Counted from the first letter of the stretch, positions 1 to 7,379 are shown. The stretch: 18,429 bases of DNA from Bacteroidota bacterium (GCA_023431285.1 JAEYXN010000149.1:1-18429); one strand, 5' to 3'. Notes: generated from the letters alone by a model not told the origin. Made by a program: numbers and translations.

Positions 1-849
1 CGTTTCCGCCTGCTGACCAATAACGAATATGATGTAGCGCAGGATGTGCTCATTCCAGCTTTTCTTGCTGCATACACAGGAGATAACGCGTCAACAGTGT
101 CCCTCAGTCCTTTCCCACGCAACCTGATGCCTAACTGGCGAATTGACTATTCAGGGTTGACCAGAGTGGGATTTTTTAAGGATGTGTTTCAATCAGTTAC
201 TATATCTCACGCGTACCAAAGTATTTATGCGGTTACCAATTATTCGAACTCTCTTCAGTTCAACGATCCGAACGTACTGCAATTAGATCGAAACATAGAA
301 GACTACAACCGCACTTACTACGGCGCATTCAGGGACGACAATCTTCTTCCCGTTTACATCATCAGCCAGGTGATGATTTCAGAGCAGTTCTCTCCATTAG
401 TGGGTGTCAATGTTCGGACGAAAAGCCGCGTTACAGCCAACTTCCAATACAAGACCAAGCGAGACGTGGCACTGAATATTTCAAACGCTCAAATCACGGA
501 GTTGAACAGCAAAGACGTCACCTTCGAACTGGGCTTCACCAAGAATAATATGAAGCTTCCGTTTAAATCACAGGGACGCACTATCGTATTGAAGAACGAC
601 GTGACATTCCGCTTAAACACCACCATTGGTGAGACAAAAACAATTCAGCGGAAAATGGATGAACTCGATGTCGTTACAAACGGAAACATAAACTTCCAGC
701 TTCGTCCGAATGTCAGTTATACGGTCAACCAGAAGCTTACGGTGCAACTCTACTTTGAAAGAAACTCCAACGAACCGCTGATTACAACGTCAGCACCGAG
801 GACCCAAACCAGGTTTGGTGCACAAATTCGCTTCAGTCTGGCCCAGTGA
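1..849 (+). CDS. sprA: SprA, type IX secretion translocon / gliding protein (C-terminal part)
   Basis: The reading frame is open from base 1 and ends at TGA 847-849, so only the last 282 residues are present and the start lies outside the window. The text matches the C-terminal end of SprA: a conserved block around DVLIPAFLAAYTG (residues 16-28), then PFPRNLMPNWRIDYSGL, then alternating beta-strand-like sequence ending in FGAQIRFSLAQ, a typical outer-membrane strand ending with an aromatic residue and Leu. SprA is known as the giant outer-membrane beta-barrel through which type IX secretion cargo passes, and it is needed for gliding in Flavobacterium. Full-length SprA is usually well over 2000 residues. 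In other Bacteroidota sprA is also often followed by gcvH, as here. Recognition is from remembered family sequence and not from a search. Confidence 0.9.
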   Translation, partial: RFRLLTNNEYDVAQDVLIPAFLAAYTGDNASTVSLSPFPRNLMPNWRIDYSGLTRVGFFKDVFQSVTISHAYQSIYAVTNYSNSLQFNDPNVLQLDRNIEDYNRTYYGAFRDDNLLPVYIISQVMISEQFSPLVGVNVRTKSRVTANFQYKTKRDVALNISNAQITELNSKDVTFELGFTKNNMKLPFKSQGRTIVLKNDVTFRLNTTIGETKTIQRKMDELDVVTNGNINFQLRPNVSYTVNQKLTVQLYFERNSNEPLITTSAPRTQTRFGAQIRFSLAQ

Positions 850-974
850 CAAAATCAAATTCTATGCTGCCGGCCCAAACTCGGATTTAATTTGTCAGGA
901 TGACTGTTTCGCAGTACTTTTTTGGCCTCCCTCTTCCCTTTCTCCGGCAACTCCTTTCTTTTCGATTTTTCCCC

Positions 975-982
975 TATTTTTG
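975..982 (+). promoter_or_regulatory. Candidate -7 box (TATTTTTG) upstream of gcvH
   Basis: TATTTTTG is an exact match to the Bacteroidota -7 consensus TAnnTTTG and lies 21 bases before the gcvH ATG. No good TTTG -33 box is seen about 19 bases upstream (a TTTG exists at 921-924, which is too far). The 154-base gap after sprA holds no clear terminator. The box is part of an 18-base element repeated before the gene at 15393. Confidence 0.4.
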
Positions 983-1003
983 GCTTACTAAACAATCTTA
1001 TCA

Positions 1004-1378
1004 ATGAATATTCCTGACGGGCTTCAGTACACCAAAGACCATGAATGGGTAAAGATCGATGGCGACACCGCCACCGTAGGCATCACAGACTTCGCGCAAA
1101 GCGAATTAGGAGACATCGTTTACGTAGATATTACGACGGTGGGCCAGGATGTCGCGCAGCATGAAATCTTTGGATCAGTGGAGGCAGTGAAGACTGTATC
1201 CGACCTGTATATGCCTGTGGGAGGCAAAGTATTGGAAGTCAACCCCGTACTTGATGCCAACCCAGAAAAGGTGAATGAAGACCCTTACGGCGATGGATGG
1301 ATGATTCGTATTCAGATCACCGGCGACTCAAGAGATCTGCTTTCCGCCGAGCAGTATAAAGAACTAATCGGGAAATAA
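1004..1378 (+). CDS. gcvH: Glycine cleavage system H protein
   Basis: This 124-residue protein has the full length of the H protein, the lipoyl carrier of the glycine cleavage system. It shuttles the aminomethyl group from the P protein to the T protein and presents dihydrolipoamide to the L protein in the cytoplasm. The N-terminal YTKDHEWV (residues 9-16) and the lipoylation loop GSVEAVKTVSDLYMP are clear, with K63 as the expected lipoyl-lysine. The C-terminal DPYGDGWMIRI is also typical. ATG 1004 is the only sensible start. The gene follows sprA by 154 bases and precedes lipA by 35 bases. GcvT, GcvP and the L protein are not in the window, so the carrier is encoded apart from its complex but beside the enzyme that finishes its cofactor. 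Confidence 0.97.
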   Translation: MNIPDGLQYTKDHEWVKIDGDTATVGITDFAQSELGDIVYVDITTVGQDVAQHEIFGSVEAVKTVSDLYMPVGGKVLEVNPVLDANPEKVNEDPYGDGWMIRIQITGDSRDLLSAEQYKELIGK

Positions 1379-1413
1379 TTAGTTTATATAAAGAGTGCGC
1401 TGAAAGCATCCCC

Positions 1414-2298
1414 ATGATAGAACTACCCGTCATCTCCCCAGACGAACGTAAACGCAAGCCGAACTGGCTCAGGGTAAAACTCCCGGTAGGTCCGGAGTAT
1501 GCCAAAGTCAGACGCCTGGTCGATAACTATAAACTTCACACAATTTGTGAGAGCGGCAATTGCCCGAATATGGGTGAGTGCTGGGGAGCGGGAACTGCCA
1601 CCTTTATGATCCTCGGAAACGTCTGCACGAGGAGTTGTACCTTCTGTGCAGTGGCGACGGGAAGACCGACGGAATATGATGTGAATGAACCTGCGCGCGT
1701 GGCCGAAGCGATCAAACTAATGGGAGTGAAACACGCGGTCATTACATCGGTAAACCGTGACGAACTCAAAGATCGTGGAGCAGAGGTCTGGTATCAGACG
1801 GTGGTTCAGACGAAACAAGTGAGTCCGTCAACGACAATCGAAACCCTCATCCCGGACACGAAAGGAAATTGGGACGCGCTTTATAGAATGATCGAAGGGG
1901 GACAAGAGGTTGTTTCGCACAACATGGAGACCGTTGGCAGGTTGTACCGCATGGTTCGCCCACAGGCTAAATATGAAAGGAGTCTTGAACAAATTCGTCG
2001 TACGCGGGAAGCGGGTAAACGAACCAAATCTGGTATAATGCTGGGTCTAGGCGAAACCCAGGAGGAAGTTTTCAAGGCCATGGATGATCTCGCGGAAAAT
2101 GGTCTCCTGATCCTTACGCTTGGCCAGTATCTTCAGCCTACAAAGATGCATCTTGAAGTTGCCGAGTTTATTCACCCTGACACTTTTGAGATGTATCGCG
2201 AAGAAGGCCTCAAACGCGGACTCCGTTACGTGGAGTCAGGACCGCTGGTCAGGTCCTCTTACCATGCTGAGCGGCACGTGAATGTTCCTATTGACTAA
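1414..2298 (+). CDS. lipA: Lipoyl synthase (radical SAM)
   Basis: The protein has 294 residues. It inserts two sulfurs into protein-bound octanoyl groups to make lipoyl groups, on the H protein and 2-oxoacid dehydrogenase E2 subunits. Both iron-sulfur sites are visible. The auxiliary cluster motif CESGNCPNMGEC gives C45, C50 and C56. The radical-SAM motif CTRSCTFC gives C71, C75 and C78. The RSSY motif near the C-terminus (280-283) supplies the serine ligand of the auxiliary cluster. The usual SVDRDDLxDGG segment reads SVNRDELKDRG, which I believe is common in Bacteroidota. ATG 1414 starts 35 bases after gcvH stops, with no terminator between, so gcvH-lipA is probably one transcript and the two products work on the same cofactor. 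lipB is not in the window. Confidence 0.97.
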   Translation: MIELPVISPDERKRKPNWLRVKLPVGPEYAKVRRLVDNYKLHTICESGNCPNMGECWGAGTATFMILGNVCTRSCTFCAVATGRPTEYDVNEPARVAEAIKLMGVKHAVITSVNRDELKDRGAEVWYQTVVQTKQVSPSTTIETLIPDTKGNWDALYRMIEGGQEVVSHNMETVGRLYRMVRPQAKYERSLEQIRRTREAGKRTKSGIMLGLGETQEEVFKAMDDLAENGLLILTLGQYLQPTKMHLEVAEFIHPDTFEMYREEGLKRGLRYVESGPLVRSSYHAERHVNVPID

Positions 2299-2360
2299 GT
2301 ATCTTCCTCACAGATATCCAGATATCGGGTAAGACATTTCCGTAATTCTGCTTTTCCATT

Positions 2361-2368
2361 TATTTTTG
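2361..2368 (+). promoter_or_regulatory. Candidate -7 box (TATTTTTG) before the 168-residue ORF
   Basis: An exact TAnnTTTG match lies 15 bases before the GTG start at 2384, inside the 85-base gap after lipA. If used, the transcript leader would be only about 8-10 bases. No convincing -33 box was found. The bases that follow (TGTCAAACCTTTAG, 2367-2380) recur with one change at 13370-13383, just before the GWxTD gene. Confidence 0.35.
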
Positions 2369-2383
2369 TCAAACCTTTAGCGA

Positions 2384-2890
2384 GTGACTCGTAAATTTTT
2401 TCCGCGCGACAAAAATTATATTCTCGAACAGGCGCAACTTTCCCTAGAAGAAAACCTCCTTCAATACCTCGTCGACTTCGTAAAGGTCGAGTACCTCCTT
2501 CGTTATAACCCACTAGGTATCGACGACGACACAGCTCGGCGCATAGAAGGCCACACTTCAGGCGACCTGTCTCACCTGCGGGAGTTTTATATCACTCTTA
2601 CCGGCGTTTACCGATTCCTGTATTATTCCGACAATCAACTCTCCTTCATCTTCGACGGCCGCGATGATTTTTCCAAGTATCGCGAAGAATGGGATGAGGC
2701 ATTTCGGAAGTGGGTGAAAGAATTCTGCAAACACGAAAATTTCCTGCGCAGCGTCCTGGAATTAACGGTCTTCTATCCCGAGGACTACACGCCGCAGATG
2801 GCAGGAATGAGGATGAGTGTCTTTGTTACCCGTTTCTTCGAACTGAAAGTTGATCCTCAAAAGGGACTCGTCAAACAGAAGGTCGCTTAG
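2384..2890 (+). CDS. Uncharacterised 168-residue cytoplasmic protein
   Basis: I do not recognise a named family. The protein has no signal peptide or transmembrane segment and is rich in charged and aromatic residues. Features include an LSLEENLLQYLVDFVKVEYLL-like helix near residues 20-40, a YRFLYY segment, and a DFSKYREEWDEAFRKWVKEFC helix. It is probably all-alpha. The start is GTG 2384: an in-frame TAG at 2378-2380 rules out anything further upstream, and the next in-frame ATG codons are close to the C-terminus. Its stop is 8 bases from the stop of the convergent metallo-beta-lactamase gene. It may be transcribed with gcvH-lipA or from the -7 box at 2361. The even composition and length support a real gene, but its function is unknown. 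Confidence 0.7.
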   Translation: MTRKFFPRDKNYILEQAQLSLEENLLQYLVDFVKVEYLLRYNPLGIDDDTARRIEGHTSGDLSHLREFYITLTGVYRFLYYSDNQLSFIFDGRDDFSKYREEWDEAFRKWVKEFCKHENFLRSVLELTVFYPEDYTPQMAGMRMSVFVTRFFELKVDPQKGLVKQKVA

Positions 2891-2898
2891 CCTTTCCG

Positions 2899-4296
2899 TT
2901 ATATTCCTGAAAATAATACTGCCTTTTCGAGATACCGCGGCACAGCCACGTTCCATCCGAGTTTCTCTCTGATGGCGTTGGCATAGTTCTCAATCTTCTC
3001 TCCTTCTCCGTGAGTACAAAAGGTGATTTTAGGTTTTTCGGTGAGGGCACCAAGCCATCGGAAAAGCTCATCGCGATCAGCGTGGCCCGACATGGATGAC
3101 ATGTATTCCACCTTGCAATTCACTGGCACTTCCTCTCCGTGAATCTTAATGGTTGGGCTACCTTCCAGGAGATCCCGGCCCCGCGTCCCCTCCGCCTGAT
3201 AGCCAGCGATGAGAATCGTGTCGTTGGGATTCTTCAAACGGTGGTACATATGATGCAGAATCCTTCCTCCTGTCATCATTCCGCTGGAGGATATGATGAT
3301 TGCTCTGGTCTTCAGATCATTCAACGTTTTGGAATGCTGACTGGACTTCACAAAGATCAGCATATTCGTCTCCGTTTCCTGTGCTAGATCTTTTGATGTG
3401 ACTCCAAGCTGATGATAGGTCGGATATTTATAGAACAGATAAGTCGCCGATATAGCCATTGGGCTGTCCACATAAACAGGAACATCCGGAATCTTGTCTT
3501 CGGTCATGAGCTTGCGCAGATAGTAAAGCAGGCCTTGTGTTCTTCCGACAGCAAACGCAGGAATGAGAAGGAGTCCACCGCGTTCGAAGGTTCCATTGAC
3601 GATTCTCGTCAGATCCGGCTCTGGGCTAACGGCAGGGTTACTGGTACTTCCATAAGTAGATTCAACAAACAATACATCAGCACTCTTCACCTCATAAGGG
3701 TTTCGAAGAATGGCTTGATCGTATCTGCCGATGTCGCCGGAAAACACAATCTTTTTTTGCTGACTATCTCCTTTGATAAATATTTCGGTGATCGCCGATC
3801 CCATCAGGTGACCGGCATCGTGAAAGACTACCTTGATGTTGTCATTGACGTCGAAGGTCTGCTCATAGTCGAAAGTTCTGAACATGGGAAATGTTGCCCG
3901 CGCATCAGATTCTGTGTAGAGCGGCTTCGGAGACTCGTGCTTTGAGTATCCCTTCTTCTTCGCATACCCCGCTTCTTCTTCCTGCAGCTTCGCCGAATCA
4001 AGAAGCATCAACTCCATCAGATCTGCCGTAGGGGTTGTACAATAAATTGGTCCGGCGTAACCCTGACTCACGAGCCTGGGAAGATACCCTGTGTGATCAA
4101 TGTGAGCGTGGCTTATGACGATCGCGTCGACAGTGGTCGGATCCACCGGAAACGGATCCCAGTTCCGAAGACGTAATTCTTTCACACCCTGGAAGAGTCC
4201 GCAATCAAAAAGGAGCTTGAAGCCGCCAATGTCGAGCAGATACTTTGATCCTGTCACACTCTTGGCCCCACCGAGAAATTTTACACTCACATCCAT
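2899..4296 (-). CDS. Metallo-beta-lactamase / beta-CASP RNase-like hydrolase
   Basis: This 465-residue protein has the MBL, beta-CASP and RMMBL layout of the CPSF73/RNase J-related nucleases. The zinc site is complete: HAHIDH at 63-68 (H63, H65, D67, H68), H163 in GHLMGSA, D188 in SGDIG and H429 in CTHGEGE. The beta-CASP acidic motif A is ESTYGS (E212). The SSSGMMTGGR stretch (336-345) and H405 in MSGHADRDE are also present, so the enzyme should be active. The family cleaves RNA as endo- and/or exonuclease in the cytoplasm. The length and the N-terminal FLGGAKSVTGSKYL (7-20) fit the bacterial YsgA/MBL-exonuclease group rather than RNase J, so no gene symbol is given. ATG 4296 lies 2 bases after the acyP stop, which implies translational coupling. 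Confidence 0.9.
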   Translation of the reverse strand: MDVSVKFLGGAKSVTGSKYLLDIGGFKLLFDCGLFQGVKELRLRNWDPFPVDPTTVDAIVISHAHIDHTGYLPRLVSQGYAGPIYCTTPTADLMELMLLDSAKLQEEEAGYAKKKGYSKHESPKPLYTESDARATFPMFRTFDYEQTFDVNDNIKVVFHDAGHLMGSAITEIFIKGDSQQKKIVFSGDIGRYDQAILRNPYEVKSADVLFVESTYGSTSNPAVSPEPDLTRIVNGTFERGGLLLIPAFAVGRTQGLLYYLRKLMTEDKIPDVPVYVDSPMAISATYLFYKYPTYHQLGVTSKDLAQETETNMLIFVKSSQHSKTLNDLKTRAIIISSSGMMTGGRILHHMYHRLKNPNDTILIAGYQAEGTRGRDLLEGSPTIKIHGEEVPVNCKVEYMSSMSGHADRDELFRWLGALTEKPKITFCTHGEGEKIENYANAIREKLGWNVAVPRYLEKAVLFSGI

Positions 4297-4298
4297 GG

Positions 4299-4574
4299 TT
4301 ATCGTAGAATTTTGAATTCACTGAAATTCTTCAGAACACCGTCGGCAACTTCACATGAAGTCACCTCCGCCCGTGGCGGTCCCGAATGGCACCATTTTAC
4401 CAAACGCTCCAGTTCGTCTTCATTTCCTTCCGCCTCTATGTACACCGTCCCATCTTCCTGATTCCTCACAAATCCGCATACGCCAAAGTCCTTTGCCTTC
4501 CCCGCGGCGGATACTCTATAGGAAACCCCTTGTACCCGTCCCCTCACACTTATGGAAATATGCTTTCTGGTCAT
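4299..4574 (-). CDS. acyP: Acylphosphatase
   Basis: The protein has 91 residues, the usual size of acylphosphatase, a small cytoplasmic enzyme that hydrolyses carboxyl-phosphate bonds such as those in acetyl phosphate, carbamoyl phosphate or 1,3-bisphosphoglycerate. The signature VRGRVQGVSYR supplies the phosphate-binding Arg (R20), and GFVRNQEDGTV supplies the catalytic Asn (N38). The final SEFKILR is also typical. It is the first gene of a two-gene unit with the MBL hydrolase 2 bases downstream. A promoter-like pair (TTG, 19 bases, TTACTTTG) lies between it and the aldehyde dehydrogenase gene before it. Confidence 0.95.
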   Translation of the reverse strand: MTRKHISISVRGRVQGVSYRVSAAGKAKDFGVCGFVRNQEDGTVYIEAEGNEDELERLVKWCHSGPPRAEVTSCEVADGVLKNFSEFKILR

Positions 4575-4591
4575 TTCTTTTTGTAATGACT

Positions 4592-4621
4592 CAAAGTAAC
4601 AAGACCAACAGTGCTATTCAA
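4592..4621 (-). promoter_or_regulatory. Candidate promoter for acyP and the MBL hydrolase
   Basis: On the minus strand TTG (4621-4619) is followed after exactly 19 bases by TTACTTTG (4599-4592). This is a 7/8 match to TAnnTTTG at the spacing usual for Bacteroidota promoters. The acyP ATG begins at 4574, giving an expected leader of about 10 bases. The site lies in the 65-base gap after the aldehyde dehydrogenase gene, so acyP may be transcribed independently of deoC. Confidence 0.4.
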
Positions 4622-4639
4622 GCAAAGAACGATTGTAAT

Positions 4640-6259
4640 CTAGAAGATGTAGTCCGTACTCAGGAATGCAGATTCCCTGTTCCTGATGATGTTACTAATG
4701 ATCTGGATGTTCGGCTCAGTCTGACGTGTTGCCACGAGAGTTCTGATAGAGAAAACCCGAAGCGCATCAGCAACTGAAAGCGTTCCTTCTGCTGAATCCT
4801 TTCTTCCATTGAATGGAAATGTATCCGGACCACGCTGACTTTGTGTATTAAGGTTGATTCGTCCGACCTGATTCACAAACTCATCCATCAGATGCGCAAC
4901 TCTTTTTGAATCCTGTCCAAAGATACTTACCTGCTGACCAAAGTTGGAATTCAAAACATACTGCACCGCTTCGTCATCATTTTCAAATGGAACAATCGGT
5001 ACAACAGGCCCGAACTGTTCTTCATAATAAAGGCGCATTTTCTCATTCACAGGACAAAGTACTGCCGGATAGAAGAATGAGTTAAGGTGTTCTCCTCCGT
5101 TTTCATTCATGATCTGCGCGCCATGTTTTTGCGCATCATCGATAAGCTCTTGTAGGTATTCGACTTTACCAGGTTCGGGCAGCGGAGTAAGACCGACACC
5201 ACTATCCCACGGCATGCCTGGCTTAAGCTTAGCTACCTCTGCGTTAAACCGTTCCACAAATTCATCCAGGATAGACTTGTGAACAAAAAGGATTTTTAAC
5301 GCGGTGCAGCGTTGTCCATTGAAGGAAAGACTACCAGAAATACATTCCTGCACAGCTACATTGAGGTCTGCATCAGGAAGAACGATGGCAGGGTTTTTCG
5401 CATCAAGACCCAGGATGGCTTTCAGCCTGTGAGACTTTGGATGCAGCTTCTTGAGATCGTTCGCTCCTTTGTTCGTTCCAATGAAAGCAAACACGTCTAT
5501 GTTTCCGCTTTCCATAAGAGCACCTACTGTTTCTCTTCCTCGTCCGTAAATGATATTGATAACCCCGGCCGGGAAATTATCCCGGAATGCTTCAATCAAC
5601 GGACGTATCAGCAGAACACCATACTTCGCAGGCTTAAACACCACAGTGTTCCCCATGATGAGCGCAGGTATCAGGGTTGTGAATGTTTCATTGAGTGGAT
5701 AGTTATAAGGCCCCATGCACAACGATACCCCTAAAGGCACGCGACGGATCTGCGCCATGAATCCCTGGTCTTCAATGAGCTTCGCAGAATTCCGGTCCAG
5801 CTCTTTGTATGCCTTTATCGTGTCGACGATGTAATCACATGTACGATCAAACTCCTTTTCAGAGTCCTTCAATGTTTTTCCAATTTCCCACATCAGAAGC
5901 TTTACTACTTCTGAACGCTTCTTCCGCATGTCAGCAAGAAATTTTTCTACGTGGTCTATCCTCTCGGTTACACTCATCGTCGGCCATTTACCGTGACCAA
6001 GATCATAAGCCTTAACTGCGGCGTCAAGCGCTTCGAGTGACTCCTTCGAAGTAAGAAGCGGTGTGCTTCCAATTATCTTTTGTTTATATGCATTTCCCTC
6101 TTTCACGAATACAGGACTCAATACCGGGTTCAGATTTCCTTCCCAGCGCTTCATCTCTCCATTAATCAGATACTCACGTTGCTCAACGGGAGATTCAATC
6201 CTGAAATCCTGTGGAATACCGGACTCTTCCGGAAATACATTCTTCAAAAAATCACTCAT
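4640..6259 (-). CDS. Aldehyde dehydrogenase, GapN-like (NADP-dependent G3P dehydrogenase type)
   Basis: The protein has 539 residues from ATG 6259; an in-frame TTG at 6265 would overlap the deoC stop and is unlikely. The ALDH fold is clear: oxyanion Asn N186 in GPYNYP, PALIMGNTVVFKPAK, FIGTNKGA, the catalytic cysteine C318 in FNGQRCTALK, the cofactor-site EEQFGPVVP (from E413), and RGPDTFPF (476-483). RGPDxFPF and SGQRCTA-like motifs are typical of the non-phosphorylating glyceraldehyde-3-phosphate dehydrogenases (GapN), which oxidise G3P to 3-phosphoglycerate with NADP. The usual general-base motif ELGGK is replaced by LGLDAK (283-288), with Gly at the Glu position by eye alignment. The protein has about 40-60 more residues than common GapN, from N- and C-terminal extensions. 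It starts 2 bases after deoC stops, so G3P or acetaldehyde from DeoC is a plausible substrate. The substrate is inferred. Confidence 0.85.
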   Translation of the reverse strand: MSDFLKNVFPEESGIPQDFRIESPVEQREYLINGEMKRWEGNLNPVLSPVFVKEGNAYKQKIIGSTPLLTSKESLEALDAAVKAYDLGHGKWPTMSVTERIDHVEKFLADMRKKRSEVVKLLMWEIGKTLKDSEKEFDRTCDYIVDTIKAYKELDRNSAKLIEDQGFMAQIRRVPLGVSLCMGPYNYPLNETFTTLIPALIMGNTVVFKPAKYGVLLIRPLIEAFRDNFPAGVINIIYGRGRETVGALMESGNIDVFAFIGTNKGANDLKKLHPKSHRLKAILGLDAKNPAIVLPDADLNVAVQECISGSLSFNGQRCTALKILFVHKSILDEFVERFNAEVAKLKPGMPWDSGVGLTPLPEPGKVEYLQELIDDAQKHGAQIMNENGGEHLNSFFYPAVLCPVNEKMRLYYEEQFGPVVPIVPFENDDEAVQYVLNSNFGQQVSIFGQDSKRVAHLMDEFVNQVGRINLNTQSQRGPDTFPFNGRKDSAEGTLSVADALRVFSIRTLVATRQTEPNIQIISNIIRNRESAFLSTDYIF

Positions 6260-6261
6260 TA

Positions 6262-6939
6262 TCAATATAGGGTTTGGTTTGTTTTCTGTTGTTCTGAGTT
6301 TGCGATAAGCGCAATGCCGGATGAGGTACCCAGTCGTGATGCGCCGGCAGCAATTAATTTTTCAGCCTGTTCTCTGGTCTTGATCCCGCCTGATGCTTTG
6401 ATCCCTACCGATGGCGGTAGTGCATGCTTCATCGTTCGAACGTCTTCTTCTTTCGCTCCTGAAGACGCAAATCCAGTTGATGTTTTCACGAAGTCTGCGC
6501 CAGCATCCGCGCATATCTTACACGCTGTGTCGATTTCCTCTGGAGTGAGATAAGCGGTTTCAATAATAACTTTCAGAATCTTTTCATTGTCATGGACTGC
6601 CTTGCTGCATTTAGCTACTTCAATCTTGGTCCACGGTAGCCCAGTCTTAAATGCAGACAAGTTCCACACCATATCAACTTCGTCTGCACCGTTGTCAATC
6701 GCACGGCGTATCTCGTCGACTTTGGTTTCAGTCATCGAATATCCCAAAGGAAATCCGGCAACGGTGATCAGGGAAATAGGTCGCGTTCCAATTTCACGGC
6801 GCGCACGCTGCAACCAGAACGGTGGAATACAAATGCCGTGAAACTGATATTGAGCTGCCTCTTCCACGAGCCGGTCGATATCACCGATGGTGAGCACCGG
6901 ACTCAGGTTTGTATGTTCGATAAATGCGGAAAGGCCCAT
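6262..6939 (-). CDS. deoC: Deoxyribose-phosphate aldolase
   Basis: The protein has 225 residues from ATG 6939; an in-frame TTG nine bases upstream is a poorer start. DeoC splits 2-deoxyribose-5-phosphate into glyceraldehyde-3-phosphate and acetaldehyde, the last step of deoxynucleoside breakdown. The catalytic set is present: D89 in ADEVDMVWN, Schiff-base lysine K152 in DFVKTSTGF, and K181 in GIKASGGIKT. The N-terminal IEHTNLSP motif is also typical. The length is that of the short bacterial DeoC class. The stop codon is 2 bases from the ATG of the GapN-like dehydrogenase (TGATAATG), so the two are surely co-translated. No other nucleoside catabolism genes are seen nearby. Confidence 0.95.
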   Translation of the reverse strand: MGLSAFIEHTNLSPVLTIGDIDRLVEEAAQYQFHGICIPPFWLQRARREIGTRPISLITVAGFPLGYSMTETKVDEIRRAIDNGADEVDMVWNLSAFKTGLPWTKIEVAKCSKAVHDNEKILKVIIETAYLTPEEIDTACKICADAGADFVKTSTGFASSGAKEEDVRTMKHALPPSVGIKASGGIKTREQAEKLIAAGASRLGTSSGIALIANSEQQKTNQTLY

Positions 6940-7009
6940 TCTGCACAAGGTACGACGAACTTCCCACTGTGTGCAACCATACTATTGTTAGGAACCCCCG
7001 CGCCCCGGC

Positions 7010-7360
7010 TCAATGCCTGATGCCGCACTCCCTACAAAACCGCATATTCGCAGGTGACCGTCTTTTTGGAATACGTTTGTGCCCGAAGTATCGGAAGTCG
7101 GAATATTGTGGTTTCTCCATTTCCCGCGCAGCCTTTTTACGTGTCTTCGCGACAGTCTTCACTCTCTCATAATACTCTTTCTGAAGGTCAACTGTCGTTT
7201 TTGATTTCAACGCCTGTCGTTCTCTCTTGGTAACCTCTGCACGTGAAGGGAAACTGTAACCGGTACGGTCCGGACGGAGAGAATTTTCCTTGCCGGAAGT
7301 TTGTGCACGAAGCTGGAAATGAAAAAGGGTTATTGGTATAACGAAGACTATAAACTTCAT
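7010..7360 (-). CDS. Small secreted protein with C-terminal CxxC motif
   Basis: The protein has 116 residues starting at ATG 7360. Residues 1-20 form a signal peptide (MKFIVFVIPITLFHFQLRAQ) with probable cleavage after AQ, so the mature protein is exported. The middle part (about 35-80) is very basic and helical, with many Lys and Arg. The C-terminus reads KPQYSDFRYFGHKRIPKR, then a short basic stretch and CRECGIRH, with a CxxC pair 5-8 residues from the end. I recall similar YFGHK...CKECGIxH endings in other Bacteroidota hypothetical proteins, but the family has no function that I know. The CxxC and nearby His could bind a metal; this is inference. It lies between deoC and the SNase-like gene, about 70 bases from the former, behind a terminator. 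Confidence 0.75.
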   Translation of the reverse strand: MKFIVFVIPITLFHFQLRAQTSGKENSLRPDRTGYSFPSRAEVTKRERQALKSKTTVDLQKEYYERVKTVAKTRKKAAREMEKPQYSDFRYFGHKRIPKRRSPANMRFCRECGIRH

Positions 7361-7379
7361 TACACCTAAACTCTGAAAC

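Noticed and set aside
850..1003. Possible small gene or RNA between sprA and gcvH
   Set aside because: I see no open frame with a plausible product and no stable hairpin, only a pyrimidine-rich spacer and the -7 box.
2313..2326. GATATC-CA-GATATC pair in the gap after lipA
   Set aside because: It is a short self-complementary pair with no T-run and no relation to a start site that I can support. Chance is likely in AT-rich spacer.
3412..3945. 177-codon open frame on the + strand inside the MBL hydrolase gene
   Set aside because: It is antisense to a gene with all catalytic motifs intact, and its translation has no recognisable domain.
6080..6553. 157-codon + strand frame spanning the deoC/aldehyde dehydrogenase junction
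   Set aside because: It overlaps two well-supported minus-strand genes and has no conserved motifs.
6985..7010. GC-rich stretch after the small secreted protein considered as a terminator
   Set aside because: The only stem is five pairs with one wobble and a long loop, and no T-run follows on the minus strand.
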